Shown here: positions 26,773 to 37,100 of the stretch, one piece after another
Layout: each line of letters opens with the position of its first letter
Position numbering within the stretch: the stretch's first letter is position 1
NCBI GenBank assembly: GCA_001801025.1
Contig: MGWO01000007.1
Coordinates: 1-64,000 of the forward strand
From: Gallionellales bacterium GWA2_54_124
GTDB taxonomy: Bacteria; Pseudomonadota; Gammaproteobacteria; Burkholderiales; Gallionellaceae
Direction: 5' to 3'
Length of the DNA stretch: 64,000 nucleotides
Program-made: the position numbers and the translations under genes
Notes under the pieces: generated by a model
Databases searched by the model: none
What the model was told of the DNA's origin: nothing
Seen by the model: only the letters and a program-made list of their open reading frames with translations

Positions 26773-28260
26773 ATGCTGCACCCTATTTCCGAACAAGAAT
26801 TTAACGCATTAGCATTGCAGGGTTACAACCGCATTCCGCTGGTCTCTGAGACTTTCGCTGATCTCGACACGCCGTTGTCGCTCTATCTGAAACTCGCCAA
26901 CCAACCGTTTTCCTACCTGCTTGAATCCGTACAGGGCGGTGAGCGTTTCGGCCGCTATTCCTTTATTGGTTTGCCTGCTGATACCCGCATCACGGTGCGC
27001 GGAAAGCAGGTCACGCTGACCACCTGCAATGATGAAACTTCGCTCGAAGTCGGCAATCCGCTGGATTTCATCGAAGAGTATCAGGCGCGCTTCAAGGTCG
27101 CTCCCTTGTCCGGACTGCCGCGTTATACCGGTGGGCTGGCAGGTTATTTCGGCTACGAGACCATCCGTTACATCGAGCCCCGCCTGTCTGGTGTGCAAAA
27201 GCCCGATGTCATCGGCACGCCTGATATTTTGCTGATGCTCACTGAGCAGTTGGCCGTGGTGGACAATCTGTCCGGAAAACTGACTTTTATTGTCTATGCA
27301 GACCCTGAGCAGGACGACGCGTATTCTTTAGCGTGTGAGCGTTTGCGCGAACTGACCGGCATGTTGCGTCGGCCGGTGGATATCCCTTTTGCGCCTGCTG
27401 TACAGCGCACCGAAGCCGAATCCGAATTCGGTGAGGCGCCGTTTAAGGCGGCGGTCGAAAAAGCCCGCCAGTATATTTTTGACGGCGACATCATGCAGGT
27501 TGTGCTGTCGCAGCGCATGGCGCAGCCTTTTTCTGCCGAACCGCTGGCGCTGTATCGCGCACTGCGCAGCATCAATCCGTCGCCTTATATGTTCTATTAC
27601 GACATGGGCGATCACCACGTTGTGGGCTCTTCACCTGAAATACTGGCGCGTCTCGAAGGCGACATGGTGACGGTGCGCCCGATCGCAGGTACCCGTCCGC
27701 GCGGCAAAACGCCGGAGCTTGATGTCGCGCTCGCGCAAGAGTTATTAGCCGATCCGAAAGAGCTGGCCGAACACCTGATGCTGATCGATCTGGGGCGCAA
27801 CGATATCGGTCGCGTGGCGCAAAACGGTACCGTAAAATTAACCGACAAGATGGTGATTGAGCGTTACTCGCACGTAATGCATATCGTTTCCAACGTCGAG
27901 GCCAAATTGAAACAAGGCCTGTCCGCGATGGATGTCCTCAAGGCCACATTTCCTGCCGGCACCGTGTCGGGGGCGGCAAAAGTGCGCGCGATGGAAATCA
28001 TCGACGAACTCGAACCCTCCAAGCGCGGCATTTACGCGGGGGCGGTCGGTTATCTGGGTTTTAACGGCGATATGGATGTGGCGATCGCCTTGCGCACCGC
28101 CGTGATTAAGGACAAGACGCTGTATGTACAGGCGGGAGCCGGCATCGTCGCCGATTCCGTGGCGGATAGCGAATGGCAGGAAACGCAGAACAAGGCGCGC
28201 GCCGTGTTGCGTGCGGCTGAAATGGCGCTCGACGGACTGGACGCACAGGCGCACCGCTAA
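26773..28260 (+). CDS. trpE: Anthranilate synthase component I
   Basis: 495 residues. The N-terminal domain holds the Trp feedback site ([19 protein letters not shown]), and the C-terminal chorismate-binding domain shows [25 protein letters not shown] and [16 protein letters not shown]. It makes anthranilate from chorismate with TrpG. Start is preceded by the strong AGGAGGTT site, which is complementary to part of the leader. The next gene is an FAD oxidoreductase rather than trpG. Confidence 0.97.
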   Translation: MLHPISEQEFNALALQGYNRIPLVSETFADLDTPLSLYLKLANQPFSYLLESVQGGERFGRYSFIGLPADTRITVRGKQVTLTTCNDETSLEVGNPLDFIEEYQARFKVAPLSGLPRYTGGLAGYFGYETIRYIEPRLSGVQKPDVIGTPDILLMLTEQLAVVDNLSGKLTFIVYADPEQDDAYSLACERLRELTGMLRRPVDIPFAPAVQRTEAESEFGEAPFKAAVEKARQYIFDGDIMQVVLSQRMAQPFSAEPLALYRALRSINPSPYMFYYDMGDHHVVGSSPEILARLEGDMVTVRPIAGTRPRGKTPELDVALAQELLADPKELAEHLMLIDLGRNDIGRVAQNGTVKLTDKMVIERYSHVMHIVSNVEAKLKQGLSAMDVLKATFPAGTVSGAAKVRAMEIIDELEPSKRGIYAGAVGYLGFNGDMDVAIALRTAVIKDKTLYVQAGAGIVADSVADSEWQETQNKARAVLRAAEMALDGLDAQAHR

Positions 28261-28261
28261 C

Positions 28262-29875
28262 ATGCTCAGACTGACCGAAATAAAATTGCCCATCGGACAT
28301 GCCGAGGGGGAAATCAAGGCGGCGATACTCAAAAAACTGGGGATGGCCGAGGCGGACTTGATACGTCACAGCGTATTTAAACGCGGCGTCGATGCGCGCC
28401 GCGCGCATGCAATCCTGTTTACCTACACGCTGCTGGCCGAAGTGCGTGACGAAGCGGCGATTCTTGAGCGATTTAAGAATGATCCGCACGTCAGGATTGC
28501 ACCCGACACCCGCTATCATTTTGTCGCGCAGGCACCGGCCGGTTTATCCGCGAGACCGGTCGTGGTCGGTATGGGGCCGGCGGGGCTCTTTGCCGCCCTG
28601 TTGCTGGCTCAAATGGGCTTCCGTCCGCTCATCCTGGAACGTGGCAAAGCGGTTCGCGAAAGAACGAAAGATACCTTTGGACTGTGGCGTCAGGGCGTGC
28701 TCAATCCGGAATCGAATGTACAGTTCGGCGAAGGCGGCGCGGGTACCTTTTCAGATGGCAAGCTGTATAGTCAGATCAAGGATCCGCGTTATCTCTCCCG
28801 CAAGGTGCTGGAGGAATTTGTCATCGCGGGCGCTCCCGAAGAAATTCTGTATGAGAGTCATCCGCACATTGGCACGTTTCGACTGGTGGGGATGGTCGAA
28901 AAAATGCGCGAAACCATCTTGTCTTTGGGCGGTGAGATTCGTTTTAGCAGTCGCGTAGATGATATTGAGATCACGGACGGTCAGGTGAGCGGCGTAGTGC
29001 TGGCGAGCGGCGAGCGCATTGAGACTTCAAATCTGGTGCTGGCGGTTGGTCACAGCGCGCGCGACACCTTCGAGATGATCCATAAACGCGGCATTTACAT
29101 CGAAGCGAAGCCCTTTTCTATCGGCTTTCGTATCGAACATCCGCAATCCCTGATTGATGCGGCGCGTTTCGGCAAGAACGCCGGCAATGAGTTGCTGGGC
29201 GCTGCCGACTACAAGCTCGTGCATCACGCCAGCAACGGCCGTTCCGTGTACAGTTTTTGCATGTGTCCGGGCGGCACGGTGGTTGCGGCTACCTCCGAAA
29301 TCGGGCGCGTGGTCACCAACGGCATGAGCCAGTATTCACGCAACGAGCGCAATGCCAATGCCGGCATTGTGGTGGGCATCACACCCGAAGAAGATTTTCC
29401 CGGCGATCCGTTAGCCGGCGTCGAATTCCAGCGACGCTGGGAGTCGCAGGCTTTTAAACTGGGTGGCGAAACCTATCAGGCGCCGGGGCAACTGGTCGGC
29501 GATTTTATCGCGGGTCGTGCTTCAACTAAGTTTGGCGAGGTGCAACCTTCCTATACGCCCGGCGTGCATCTGACGGATCTGGCCACTGCGCTGCCCGAGT
29601 ATGCGATCGTCGCGATTCGCGAGGCACTGCCCGCTTTTGCCAAACAAATCAAAGGATTCGATATCAGCGATGCGGTACTGACGGGCGTTGAGACACGCAC
29701 CTCGTCGCCGGTACGCATCAAGCGCAATGCGGACGATTACCAGAGTATCAATACCCGAGGTCTGTATCCGACCGGCGAAGGCGCAGGCTATGCAGGCGGG
29801 ATACTCTCGGCGGCTGTAGATGGCATTGAGGTTGCTGAAGCGGTCGCACGCGCGATGCTGGGTAACAAGAACTAA
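28262..29875 (+). CDS. FAD-dependent oxidoreductase (COG2509-like)
   Basis: 537 residues from ATG 28262, one base after the trpE stop. An N-terminal domain of about 90 residues leads into a dinucleotide-binding fold (VVVGMGPAGLFAALLLAQMG) and FGEGGAGTFSDGKLYSQI, with later AVGHSARDTFEM, YSFCMCPGGTVVAATSE and the C-terminal GEGAGYAGGILSAAVDGIEVA. This matches the uncharacterised FAD-dependent dehydrogenases of the NAD(FAD)-utilising type. No membrane helix. It is inserted within the trp gene order between trpE and trpG, so it is probably transcribed with them, but a link to tryptophan synthesis is not evident. Confidence 0.87.
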   Translation: MLRLTEIKLPIGHAEGEIKAAILKKLGMAEADLIRHSVFKRGVDARRAHAILFTYTLLAEVRDEAAILERFKNDPHVRIAPDTRYHFVAQAPAGLSARPVVVGMGPAGLFAALLLAQMGFRPLILERGKAVRERTKDTFGLWRQGVLNPESNVQFGEGGAGTFSDGKLYSQIKDPRYLSRKVLEEFVIAGAPEEILYESHPHIGTFRLVGMVEKMRETILSLGGEIRFSSRVDDIEITDGQVSGVVLASGERIETSNLVLAVGHSARDTFEMIHKRGIYIEAKPFSIGFRIEHPQSLIDAARFGKNAGNELLGAADYKLVHHASNGRSVYSFCMCPGGTVVAATSEIGRVVTNGMSQYSRNERNANAGIVVGITPEEDFPGDPLAGVEFQRRWESQAFKLGGETYQAPGQLVGDFIAGRASTKFGEVQPSYTPGVHLTDLATALPEYAIVAIREALPAFAKQIKGFDISDAVLTGVETRTSSPVRIKRNADDYQSINTRGLYPTGEGAGYAGGILSAAVDGIEVAEAVARAMLGNKN

Positions 29876-29889
29876 GATAAGGAATCAAC

Positions 29890-30459
29890 ATGCTCTTGAT
29901 GATCGATAACTACGACTCGTTCACCTACAACCTGGTGCAATATTTTGCTGAACTGGGCGCCGATGTGGAAGTGCACCGCAACGATGAAATTACCGTTGCG
30001 CAAATTGCAGCCATGAATCCGCAACATATCGTCGTCTCGCCCGGCCCCTGTACGCCGAATGAAGCGGGGATCTCGGTGGCCGCGATTCAGCATTTTGCCG
30101 GAAAAATTCCCTTGCTGGGCGTATGCCTCGGTCATCAGAGTATCGGTCAGGCGTTCGGCGGAAAAATTATTCATGCCAAACAGCTGATGCACGGCAAGAC
30201 GTCGTTGATCCATCACACCAGTCGTAGCGTATTTACCGGCCTGCCTAATCCGTTTACCGCGACGCGATATCATTCGCTGGTGATCGAACGTGAAACGCTG
30301 CCCGAGTGTCTGGAAATCACCGCCTGGACGGATGACGGCGAAATCATGGGCGTGCGTCACAAGACGCTGGCGGTGCACGGCGTACAGTTCCATCCCGAAT
30401 CTATCCTCACCGAACACGGTCACGATATGCTGAAAAATTTCCTGGAAGGCCAGCCATGA
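29890..30459 (+). CDS. trpG: Anthranilate synthase component II (glutamine amidotransferase)
   Basis: 189 residues of the class I glutamine amidotransferase type. The nucleophile Cys is in [17 protein letters not shown], and the His-Glu pair in [13 protein letters not shown]. It supplies ammonia to TrpE; in bacteria with a single copy it also serves PabB in folate synthesis. The stop overlaps the trpD start by four bases (ATGA). Confidence 0.96.
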   Translation: MLLMIDNYDSFTYNLVQYFAELGADVEVHRNDEITVAQIAAMNPQHIVVSPGPCTPNEAGISVAAIQHFAGKIPLLGVCLGHQSIGQAFGGKIIHAKQLMHGKTSLIHHTSRSVFTGLPNPFTATRYHSLVIERETLPECLEITAWTDDGEIMGVRHKTLAVHGVQFHPESILTEHGHDMLKNFLEGQP

Positions 30460-31490
30460 TTAGCCCTCAACAAGCCCTGACCCGGCTGATTGAACAGCGG
30501 GAAATTTTCTACGACGAAATGTTGTCACTGATGCGCCAGATCATGAGCGGCGAGGTATCGGCTGCTCAAATTGCTGGGATTTTAGTCGGCCTGCGCGTCA
30601 AGAAGGAAACGGTGGGAGAGATTTCCGCCGCCGCATTTGTGATGCGCGAATTTGCGACCAAAGTGCCGGTCATCAACCGCGAGCATCTGGTCGACACCTG
30701 CGGCACCGGGGGCGATGGCATCAGCACCTTTAACGTTTCGACCACCAGCGCTTTTGTTGCCGCCGCTGCCGGTGCACGCGTCGCCAAGCACGGCGGACGC
30801 TCGGTATCCTCGACGTGCGGCAGCGCGGACGTGCTGGAGAATCTGGGCGTCAACCTCAATCTCACCCCTGAGCAAGTAGCCCTTTGTGTCGATTCCATCG
30901 GCATCGGCTTCATGTTTGCGCCTAATTTTCATGGCGCGATGAAGTATGCCGCTCCTGTGCGGCGTGAGTTGGGGGTGCGTACGATGTTTAACGTGCTGGG
31001 GCCGTTGACCAATCCTGCCGGTGCGGACAATCAGGTGCTGGGCGTTTTTCACCCTGATCTGGTCGGCATCATGGCACGCGTGCTTCAGCGTCTCGGCAGT
31101 CATCATGTGCTGGTTGTACACGGCATGGACGGCATGGATGAAATCTCGATCAATAGCGAGAGCTGCATCGCTGAATTAAAAGATGGAGAAATCCGTGAAT
31201 ATACGGTCACGCCTGAACAGTTTGGCATGAGCCGGGTGTCGAACGACTTGCTGCGCGTGGCGAATGTGACGGAGGCCTGCGCCATGCTGCGCTGTGTGCT
31301 GGACAATCAACCCGGTGCTGCGCGCGACATCGTGCAGCTGAATGCCGGTGCTGCCATTTATGCCGCGGGCTTGAGTGCAACGCTGGGCGAAGGCGTCAAG
31401 CGTGCCGGCGAAGTCATCGCTGATGGTTCGGCGCAGGCCAAGCTTGAACAACTGATCGCGTTCAGCGGGCAGTTTTCGCCCAAGGTTTAA
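30456..31490 (+). CDS. trpD: Anthranilate phosphoribosyltransferase
   Basis: 344 residues. The PRPP-binding loop [37 protein letters not shown] and [12 protein letters not shown] are diagnostic. It joins anthranilate to phosphoribosyl pyrophosphate. Coupled to trpG by an ATGA overlap. The usual next gene trpC is missing; a repeat cluster follows instead. Confidence 0.97.
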   Translation: MISPQQALTRLIEQREIFYDEMLSLMRQIMSGEVSAAQIAGILVGLRVKKETVGEISAAAFVMREFATKVPVINREHLVDTCGTGGDGISTFNVSTTSAFVAAAAGARVAKHGGRSVSSTCGSADVLENLGVNLNLTPEQVALCVDSIGIGFMFAPNFHGAMKYAAPVRRELGVRTMFNVLGPLTNPAGADNQVLGVFHPDLVGIMARVLQRLGSHHVLVVHGMDGMDEISINSESCIAELKDGEIREYTVTPEQFGMSRVSNDLLRVANVTEACAMLRCVLDNQPGAARDIVQLNAGAAIYAAGLSATLGEGVKRAGEVIADGSAQAKLEQLIAFSGQFSPKV

Positions 31491-31823
31491 ACTCTGCCGC
31501 TCCCGATACTCTACTCATTTCGCCGCTGCCCGTACGCAATCCGTGCACGCATGGCGTTACACGCGAGTGGCGTCGCGTTCACAAACAATTAGGGTCAGAC
31601 TCGATTCCCGACAATTAGGGTCAGACTCGATTCCCGATTCCCTAAAAAATCGAGTCTGACCCTAATTGTCCTGACCCTAATTGTCCCTGAGTCTGACCCT
31701 AATTGTCCCTGCAAAAACAGCCCATCTGGCAAGCAAATCCTGCATCCTGCATTTACCCCTCTTGAAATCCGGAAAATCTGCCCCATCTGTCCTCCACTCT
31801 TTCAAAACGTCAAAGGACAGAAT
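31491..31823. other. Intergenic region between trpD and htpG
   Basis: 333 bases with no gene. It contains the repeat cluster at 31585-31711 and otherwise only unremarkable sequence; no trpC remnant and no clear heat-shock promoter for htpG were recognised. Confidence 0.6.
31585..31711. repeat. Direct and inverted copies of an AGGGTCAGACTCGATT-type repeat
   Basis: Two exact tandem 26-base units at 31585-31610 and 31611-31636 (ACAATTAGGGTCAGACTCGA, then TTCCCG) face inverted copies at 31649-31670 and 31690-31706, with a truncated copy at 31671-31684. The arms can fold into a long hairpin around the central TTCCCTAAAAAATCG. Dispersed palindromic repeats of this kind are often moved by REP-associated tyrosine transposases; no transposase is present here. 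Confidence 0.8.
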
Positions 31824-33722
31824 ATGACTGCAAGTACGAATCGCGAAACAATGGGATTTCAGACAGAAGTAAAACAGCTTCTGCAATTGATGATTCACTC
31901 ACTGTATTCCAATCGCGAGATTTTCCTGCGCGAACTGGTCTCCAATGCATCGGATGCCTGCGACAAGCTGCGCTTCGAGGCGCTGCACAATGATGCGATG
32001 TTCGAAAACGACTCGGATCTGCAAATTACCCTGAGTTATGACAAAGAAGCCCGCACACTGACGATCTCCGACAACGGTATCGGCATGAACCGCGACGAAG
32101 TCATCAACAATCTGGGCACAATTGCAAAATCCGGTACCCGCGAATTCTTTTCCAAACTTTCCGGCGACCAGCAAAAAGATGCCGGACTGATCGGCCAGTT
32201 CGGCGTCGGCTTTTATTCTGCGTTTATCGTGGCCGATAAGGTTGTCGTGACCACGCGCCGTGCCGGTGAAACGACGGATCAGGGTGTCTGCTGGGAATCC
32301 GATGGCGGCGGTGAGTTCGTCATTGAGATGGTCGAAAAAGCCACACGCGGCACCACGATCGAACTGCATCTGCGCGAAGATCAGGACGATCTGCTCTCAG
32401 GCCACAAGATTCGTTCCATCATCCGCAAGTACTCGGATCATATCGTCCAGCCTATCGTGATGAAAAAAGAAGAGTGGAAAGACGGCGGACAGGTCATTAC
32501 AGAGGAAGACGAAACAATCAATCAGGCGTCCGCCTTGTGGGCCCGTTCCAAGAACGAAATTAGCGACGACGAATACAAGGCGTTTTACAAGCACGTCGGC
32601 CATGACTATGAAGACCCGCTGGCATGGACTCATGCGCGCGTCGAAGGCCGTCAGGAATACACGCAGTTGCTCTATGTGCCGGCACGCGCGCCGTTCGATA
32701 TGTGGGATCACAAGGCGCAGCACGGCATCAAGTTATATGTGAAGCGCGTCTTCATCATGGACGATGCGGAGCAGTTGCTGCCGTCTTACTTGCGCTTTGT
32801 GCGCGGTATCGTCGATTCGAACAATCTGCCGCTGAACGTCTCACGCGAAATTCTTCAGGAATCCAAGGATATCAAGGCGATTCGCGAAGGCTGCACCAAA
32901 AAGGTGATCGGTCTGCTCGAAGACATGGCTGCCAACGACGCCGAAAAATACACCACCTTCTGGGCTCAGTTCGGTCAAGTCATCAAGGAAGGCGTAGGGC
33001 AGGATTTCGCCAACAAGGATCGCATCGCGGGTCTGCTGCGTTTCGCCTCCACCCATACCGATACGTCGGATGAGACCGTCTCGCTCGCCGACTATATCGG
33101 TCGCATGAAGGAAGGTCAGGACAAGATTTACTTCATCACGGCTGATAGTTTTAATGCCGCGAAGAACAGCCCGCATCTGGAAGTGTTCCGCAAAAAGGGC
33201 ATCGAGGTGCTGCTGCTCTCGGCCCGCGTGGATGAATGGGTGGTCGGTTCATTGACTGAATTCAAGGAAAAATCGCTGGTGTCCGTTGCTAAAGGTGGCT
33301 TGGATTTGGGCGCATTGGAAGACGAAGCCGAAAAGGAAGCGCAGGCCAAGCAGGCCGATGAGCACAAGGAACTGACGGAAAAGATTGAAGCGAGTCTGAC
33401 AGGTCGCGTTAAAGAAGTGCGGATTACGCATCGCCTGACCGACTCGCCAGCCTGTCTGGTCGCGGACGAAGACGATATGAGCGGCAATATGGCGCGTATG
33501 TTGAAGGCCGCAGGGCAAAAGATACCGGAATCGATGCCGATTCTGGAAATCAACCCGCAGCATCCGGTGGTGATTCGCTTGAGGGCTGAATCGCAACACT
33601 TCGACGATTGGGCGGCGGTGTTGTTTGATCAGGCTTTGCTGGCCGAAGGCGGTCAGCTCGACGATCCCGCGGGCTTCGTCAAACGCATCAATCATCTGAT
33701 GCTGGAAATGCGCGCAAGCTAA
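31824..33722 (+). CDS. htpG: Molecular chaperone HtpG (Hsp90)
   Basis: 632 residues, usual length. The GHKL ATPase domain has [25 protein letters not shown] and [17 protein letters not shown]; the middle domain has [20 protein letters not shown]; the C-terminal dimerisation domain is present. Cytosolic chaperone. The ATG follows AAAGGACAGAAT. A perfect terminator lies about 30 bases after the stop. Confidence 0.98.
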   Translation: MTASTNRETMGFQTEVKQLLQLMIHSLYSNREIFLRELVSNASDACDKLRFEALHNDAMFENDSDLQITLSYDKEARTLTISDNGIGMNRDEVINNLGTIAKSGTREFFSKLSGDQQKDAGLIGQFGVGFYSAFIVADKVVVTTRRAGETTDQGVCWESDGGGEFVIEMVEKATRGTTIELHLREDQDDLLSGHKIRSIIRKYSDHIVQPIVMKKEEWKDGGQVITEEDETINQASALWARSKNEISDDEYKAFYKHVGHDYEDPLAWTHARVEGRQEYTQLLYVPARAPFDMWDHKAQHGIKLYVKRVFIMDDAEQLLPSYLRFVRGIVDSNNLPLNVSREILQESKDIKAIREGCTKKVIGLLEDMAANDAEKYTTFWAQFGQVIKEGVGQDFANKDRIAGLLRFASTHTDTSDETVSLADYIGRMKEGQDKIYFITADSFNAAKNSPHLEVFRKKGIEVLLLSARVDEWVVGSLTEFKEKSLVSVAKGGLDLGALEDEAEKEAQAKQADEHKELTEKIEASLTGRVKEVRITHRLTDSPACLVADEDDMSGNMARMLKAAGQKIPESMPILEINPQHPVVIRLRAESQHFDDWAAVLFDQALLAEGGQLDDPAGFVKRINHLMLEMRAS

Positions 33723-33754
33723 TCAACTGTATCATCACCGCGCAGGGAGTCAGT

Positions 33755-33781
33755 AAAAGGCCGGAGCAATCCGGCCTTTTT
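33755..33781 (+). terminator. Terminator of htpG
   Basis: A perfect 10-bp stem, AAAAGGCCGG and CCGGCCTTTT, with a six-base loop, followed by T. Also possibly active on the minus strand. Confidence 0.92.
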
Positions 33782-33832
33782 ATTTGCGCCGCTGTATACT
33801 CATACTAATCTCAATACGCACCTCTACACGCC

Positions 33833-35122
33833 ATGTCCGCAATCCGTTCCGAACGTAACGCCGCCCTTGAGCTAATCGACTTTATTGACGCGAGTCCCAG
33901 CCCCTGGCATACGGTGGCGAGCGCAGAGGTACGGCTGCAGGCTGTGGGATATATCCGGCTTGAGGAGGGAGAACGCTGGCAACTCAACGCGGGCGGGCGC
34001 TATTACGTTGTACGCGGTGGCGCGTCTATGATCGCCTTTGCGCTCGGTCAACAAGCGGAGGCGGGCTATCGCATTATCGGCGCGCATACCGATTCTCCCG
34101 GTTTAAGGCTCAAGCCTAAGGCGGGCATCGCCAGCGACGGGCTCATGCGTTTAGCGGTCGAAGTTTACGGCGGGCCGATACTGGCTAGCTTCTCTGACCG
34201 GGATTTGAGTCTGGCCGGGCGGATCGTGTTGCGCAATCAGGAAACACGGCTTGTTCGCTTTGAGCACCCTCTGCTGCGTCTGCCTAATCTTGCGATACAC
34301 ATGAACCGTGAGGTCAATGAGCAGGGGCTGAAATTCAACAAGCAGACTGAATTGCCGCTCATGCTGGGGCAGTTGGGTGAAGGGGCAGACGCGGAGGCCA
34401 ATTTGCGACAGCTGCTGGCCGGTGCTGCAGGGTGTGATGCCGCTGATCTGCTGAGCTTCGAGATGAATGTCTATGACGTACAAAAGGGCTGTCTGTGGGG
34501 TGCGAACGAGGAATTCATTGCGGATAGTCAGTTGGATAATCTGGCGTCCTGCCATGCCGCGCTGACCGCACTCATTGCGGCGGCGCAGACTAAGGCCACC
34601 TGCATGATCGCCTTCTTTGATCACGAGGAGGTGGGGAGCGAGAGTGCGACGGGTGCGGGTGGCAGTTTTCTCTCGGATGTGCTGAGTCGCATCAATTTTA
34701 GTGCAGAACTGGATGAGGAAGATAGAGTCCGCGCCATGTCGCAGAGTTTATTTATCAGCGCCGATATGGCCCATGCGTACAACCCGAATTTCCCCGCCGC
34801 CTATGAACCCGGTCACAAGGTGCTGGTCAATGGCGGCCCCGTCATCAAGACCAACGTAAATCAGCGCTATGCGACCAATGCGGAGTCAGCGGCGCGCTTC
34901 ATGGGATTTTGCGAAACGGCCAGTGTGCCGTATCAGCAGTACGCACATCGCAGCGATCTGGGCTGCGGCAGCACCATCGGCCCCAAGGTAGCCGCACAGT
35001 TAGGCATTGCCAGCGTGGATGTCGGATCACCGATGTGGGCCATGCACAGTGCGCGCGAGAGCGCAGGCGCACACGATCACGCGTACCTGATTGCGGCGCT
35101 GAAAGCTGCTTTCGAAAGCTGA
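33833..35122 (+). CDS. apeB: M18-family aminopeptidase
   Basis: 429 residues, typical for the aspartyl aminopeptidase family. Zinc ligands are in IIGAHTDSPGLRLKP, DHEEVGSESATGAGG, and a late HRSDLGCGSTIG plus SARESAGAHD. The N-terminus DFIDASPSPWHTVASAEVRL is characteristic. It removes N-terminal residues from peptides in the cytoplasm. Specificity for Asp/Glu is known for some members but cannot be read from the sequence. Confidence 0.93.
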   Translation: MSAIRSERNAALELIDFIDASPSPWHTVASAEVRLQAVGYIRLEEGERWQLNAGGRYYVVRGGASMIAFALGQQAEAGYRIIGAHTDSPGLRLKPKAGIASDGLMRLAVEVYGGPILASFSDRDLSLAGRIVLRNQETRLVRFEHPLLRLPNLAIHMNREVNEQGLKFNKQTELPLMLGQLGEGADAEANLRQLLAGAAGCDAADLLSFEMNVYDVQKGCLWGANEEFIADSQLDNLASCHAALTALIAAAQTKATCMIAFFDHEEVGSESATGAGGSFLSDVLSRINFSAELDEEDRVRAMSQSLFISADMAHAYNPNFPAAYEPGHKVLVNGGPVIKTNVNQRYATNAESAARFMGFCETASVPYQQYAHRSDLGCGSTIGPKVAAQLGIASVDVGSPMWAMHSARESAGAHDHAYLIAALKAAFES

Positions 35123-35159
35123 TACGCGAGGCTGATTCCGGATTTGCACCTGAAATTCT

Positions 35160-36017
35160 TCAGGTGTTAAAAAATGCGTTTAGGGTTGGGTAGCGTAGCA
35201 CAACCTTTAGCTCCAGCTTCATGCGCGTATTGCTCAGCCGTCTGGATTCATTCATAAATGACCACATCATCGGCGACACGGCCGTTTTCACCTCGGCGCG
35301 CGATAGGCGCGGTGCGCGCGGCAGTGTGTGGGCATCGGCCACCGCGTCAAAGTAGTCGCCCATTTTCATTTCATCGTCATCGGTCGCATGATAAATGCGG
35401 CAGGGTTTGCCCCGCAGCAAGGCCGCCACGGCGATACGCGCCAGATCCTCCGCATGGATGTGATTGCTGTAGCTGTCCTCATGTGCATTCATGACAGGTG
35501 CGCCTGATTTCAGACGGTCAAGCGGCAGGCGTTCTGCGGCATAGATACCAGGCACCCTGAGGATATTTGCGTTCACGCTGTTAGCCCTAGCCCAGGCACG
35601 GATTCGCCGCTCAGCATCGACCCTCAATTTTCCGCGCATCGAGGCGGGGTTCACCGCGCTCGTTTCATTGATATGCGCATCATGACAATCGCCGTACACG
35701 CCGCTGGTGCTGATATAAACCAGACGATTAGGGCCGCTGCCGGCAGAGAGCACGCTGAGCAGGTTACGTGTACGGGTATCCGTTGTTCCATTGGGCGCAG
35801 GCGGTGCAAAGTGCAGCACTGCATCGGCCAGCCCTTTAATGCGCGACAGACTCTGCCGGTCATCCAGATCACCGATGACAGGGATCGCGCCCAGTTTACG
35901 CAGCGGTTCGCAATAGGCCGGATTGCGGACGAGCGCATACACGCGGTAGCGGCGGGTGAGGTGAGGGATAGCACGCCGTGCAATGTCCCCGCAGCCTGTA
36001 ATGAGTATTCGTTCCAT
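35160..36017 (-). CDS. NAD-dependent epimerase/dehydratase-like protein
   Basis: 285 residues. A Rossmann fold starts with RILITGCGDIARRAIPHL (GxxGxxG-type), and VYISTSGVYGD supplies the Ser/Tyr region of extended short-chain dehydrogenases, though the canonical YxxxK is replaced by a segment with GKLRVDAERR. SNHIHAEDLARIAVAALLRG is typical of the NAD-dependent epimerase family. Substrate unknown. The gene faces away from the reductase gene at 36078 and converges on the aminopeptidase gene. Confidence 0.82.
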   Translation of the reverse strand: MERILITGCGDIARRAIPHLTRRYRVYALVRNPAYCEPLRKLGAIPVIGDLDDRQSLSRIKGLADAVLHFAPPAPNGTTDTRTRNLLSVLSAGSGPNRLVYISTSGVYGDCHDAHINETSAVNPASMRGKLRVDAERRIRAWARANSVNANILRVPGIYAAERLPLDRLKSGAPVMNAHEDSYSNHIHAEDLARIAVAALLRGKPCRIYHATDDDEMKMGDYFDAVADAHTLPRAPRLSRAEVKTAVSPMMWSFMNESRRLSNTRMKLELKVVLRYPTLNAFFNT

Positions 36018-36077
36018 GATCGAATTATGCGTTAAAATTCAGCCTTTCGCGTAAAGCACTCTAAAACGGCACAGATC

Positions 36078-37100
36078 ATGAACTTTCAAACCACGATACA
36101 GCCCAGCGGGCACCAGTTTTCCATCGCCGACAACGAAACTATTCTCGAAGCCGCGCTTAAAAACGGCTATACGCTGCCTTACAGTTGTCGTGACGGCGTA
36201 TGCGGGGTGTGCAAGGGGAAAGTGCTGCAAGGCGAGGTTGATCACGGTCATGGCAGCGCACTGACGGAGGCTGAAAAAAATGCCGGCATGGCCTTGTTTT
36301 GCTGTGCCAAGCCGCAATCGGATCTGATCATCGAATGTCAGGAAGTCAATGCGGTCAGGGATATTCAGGTGAAGACCATGCCTTGCCGTGTGCACAGTAT
36401 GGAAAAACCCGCGGAAGACGTGATGGTTTTGAAGCTCAAGCTGCCGGCTAATGAGCGCCTGCAGTTTTTAGCCGGCCAGTACATCGACATCCTGTTGAAA
36501 GACCAAAAACCGCGCAGCTTTTCGCTGGCCAATGCACCGCATACCGATGAGTTTCTCGAATTGCATATCCGCAACATCGCCGGCGGCGCATTTACCCATC
36601 ACGTATTTGAAGAAATGAAAGCGCGCGATATCCTGCGCTTTAAGGGGCCGCTGGGCACCTTCTTCCTGCGCGAAGATTCAGACAAGCCGATTATTTTTGT
36701 CGCTTCGGGCACCGGCTTTGCGCCGATCAAGGCGATTATCGAACACGCGCTGTATATCGGCATCAAGCGCCCTATGCATTTCTACTGGGGCGCGCGTAAG
36801 CTGTCCGATCTGTACATGCTGGAGATGGCAAAGCAGTGGGAGGCGCAAGGGATACAATTCACACCTGTGCTGTCCGATGCGCTGCCGGAAGATCACTGGC
36901 AGGGGCGCACCGGGTTCGTGCATCGTGCCGTGCTGGAGGACTACAGCGATTTGTCGGCGCATGTGGTTTATGCCTGCGGCGCGCCGGTCGTTGTCGAAGC
37001 CGCTCACACCGACTTCACGACTACCCGCGGCCTGCCGAACGATGCGTTTTTCTCGGATGCCTTCACCTTCACACCCAAGACGCCGATCGTGGCTTCTTAA
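36078..37100 (+). CDS. [2Fe-2S] ferredoxin-flavin reductase (CDP-6-deoxyglucoseen reductase-like)
   Basis: 340 residues in three parts. An N-terminal plant-type ferredoxin domain has Cys in YSCRDGVCGVCKGK and a fourth in LFCCAKP. An FAD-binding barrel has LKDQKPRSFSLANAP. An NAD(P)-binding domain has FVASGTGFAPIKAIIE and YACGAPVVVEAA. The architecture is that of the Asc/phenol hydroxylase reductase family, which passes electrons from NAD(P)H to an iron-sulfur partner. Such proteins are often labelled CDP-6-deoxy-delta-3,4-glucoseen reductase in betaproteobacteria with no sugar pathway nearby, as is the case here. Confidence 0.9.
   Translation: MNFQTTIQPSGHQFSIADNETILEAALKNGYTLPYSCRDGVCGVCKGKVLQGEVDHGHGSALTEAEKNAGMALFCCAKPQSDLIIECQEVNAVRDIQVKTMPCRVHSMEKPAEDVMVLKLKLPANERLQFLAGQYIDILLKDQKPRSFSLANAPHTDEFLELHIRNIAGGAFTHHVFEEMKARDILRFKGPLGTFFLREDSDKPIIFVASGTGFAPIKAIIEHALYIGIKRPMHFYWGARKLSDLYMLEMAKQWEAQGIQFTPVLSDALPEDHWQGRTGFVHRAVLEDYSDLSAHVVYACGAPVVVEAAHTDFTTTRGLPNDAFFSDAFTFTPKTPIVAS

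Noticed and set aside
31585-31711. CRISPR array or intrinsic terminator
   Set aside because: Copies occur in both orientations with no spacers; the foldback lacks a T-run.
31491-31823. trpC remnant
   Set aside because: No frame in this gap shows indole-glycerol-phosphate synthase motifs.
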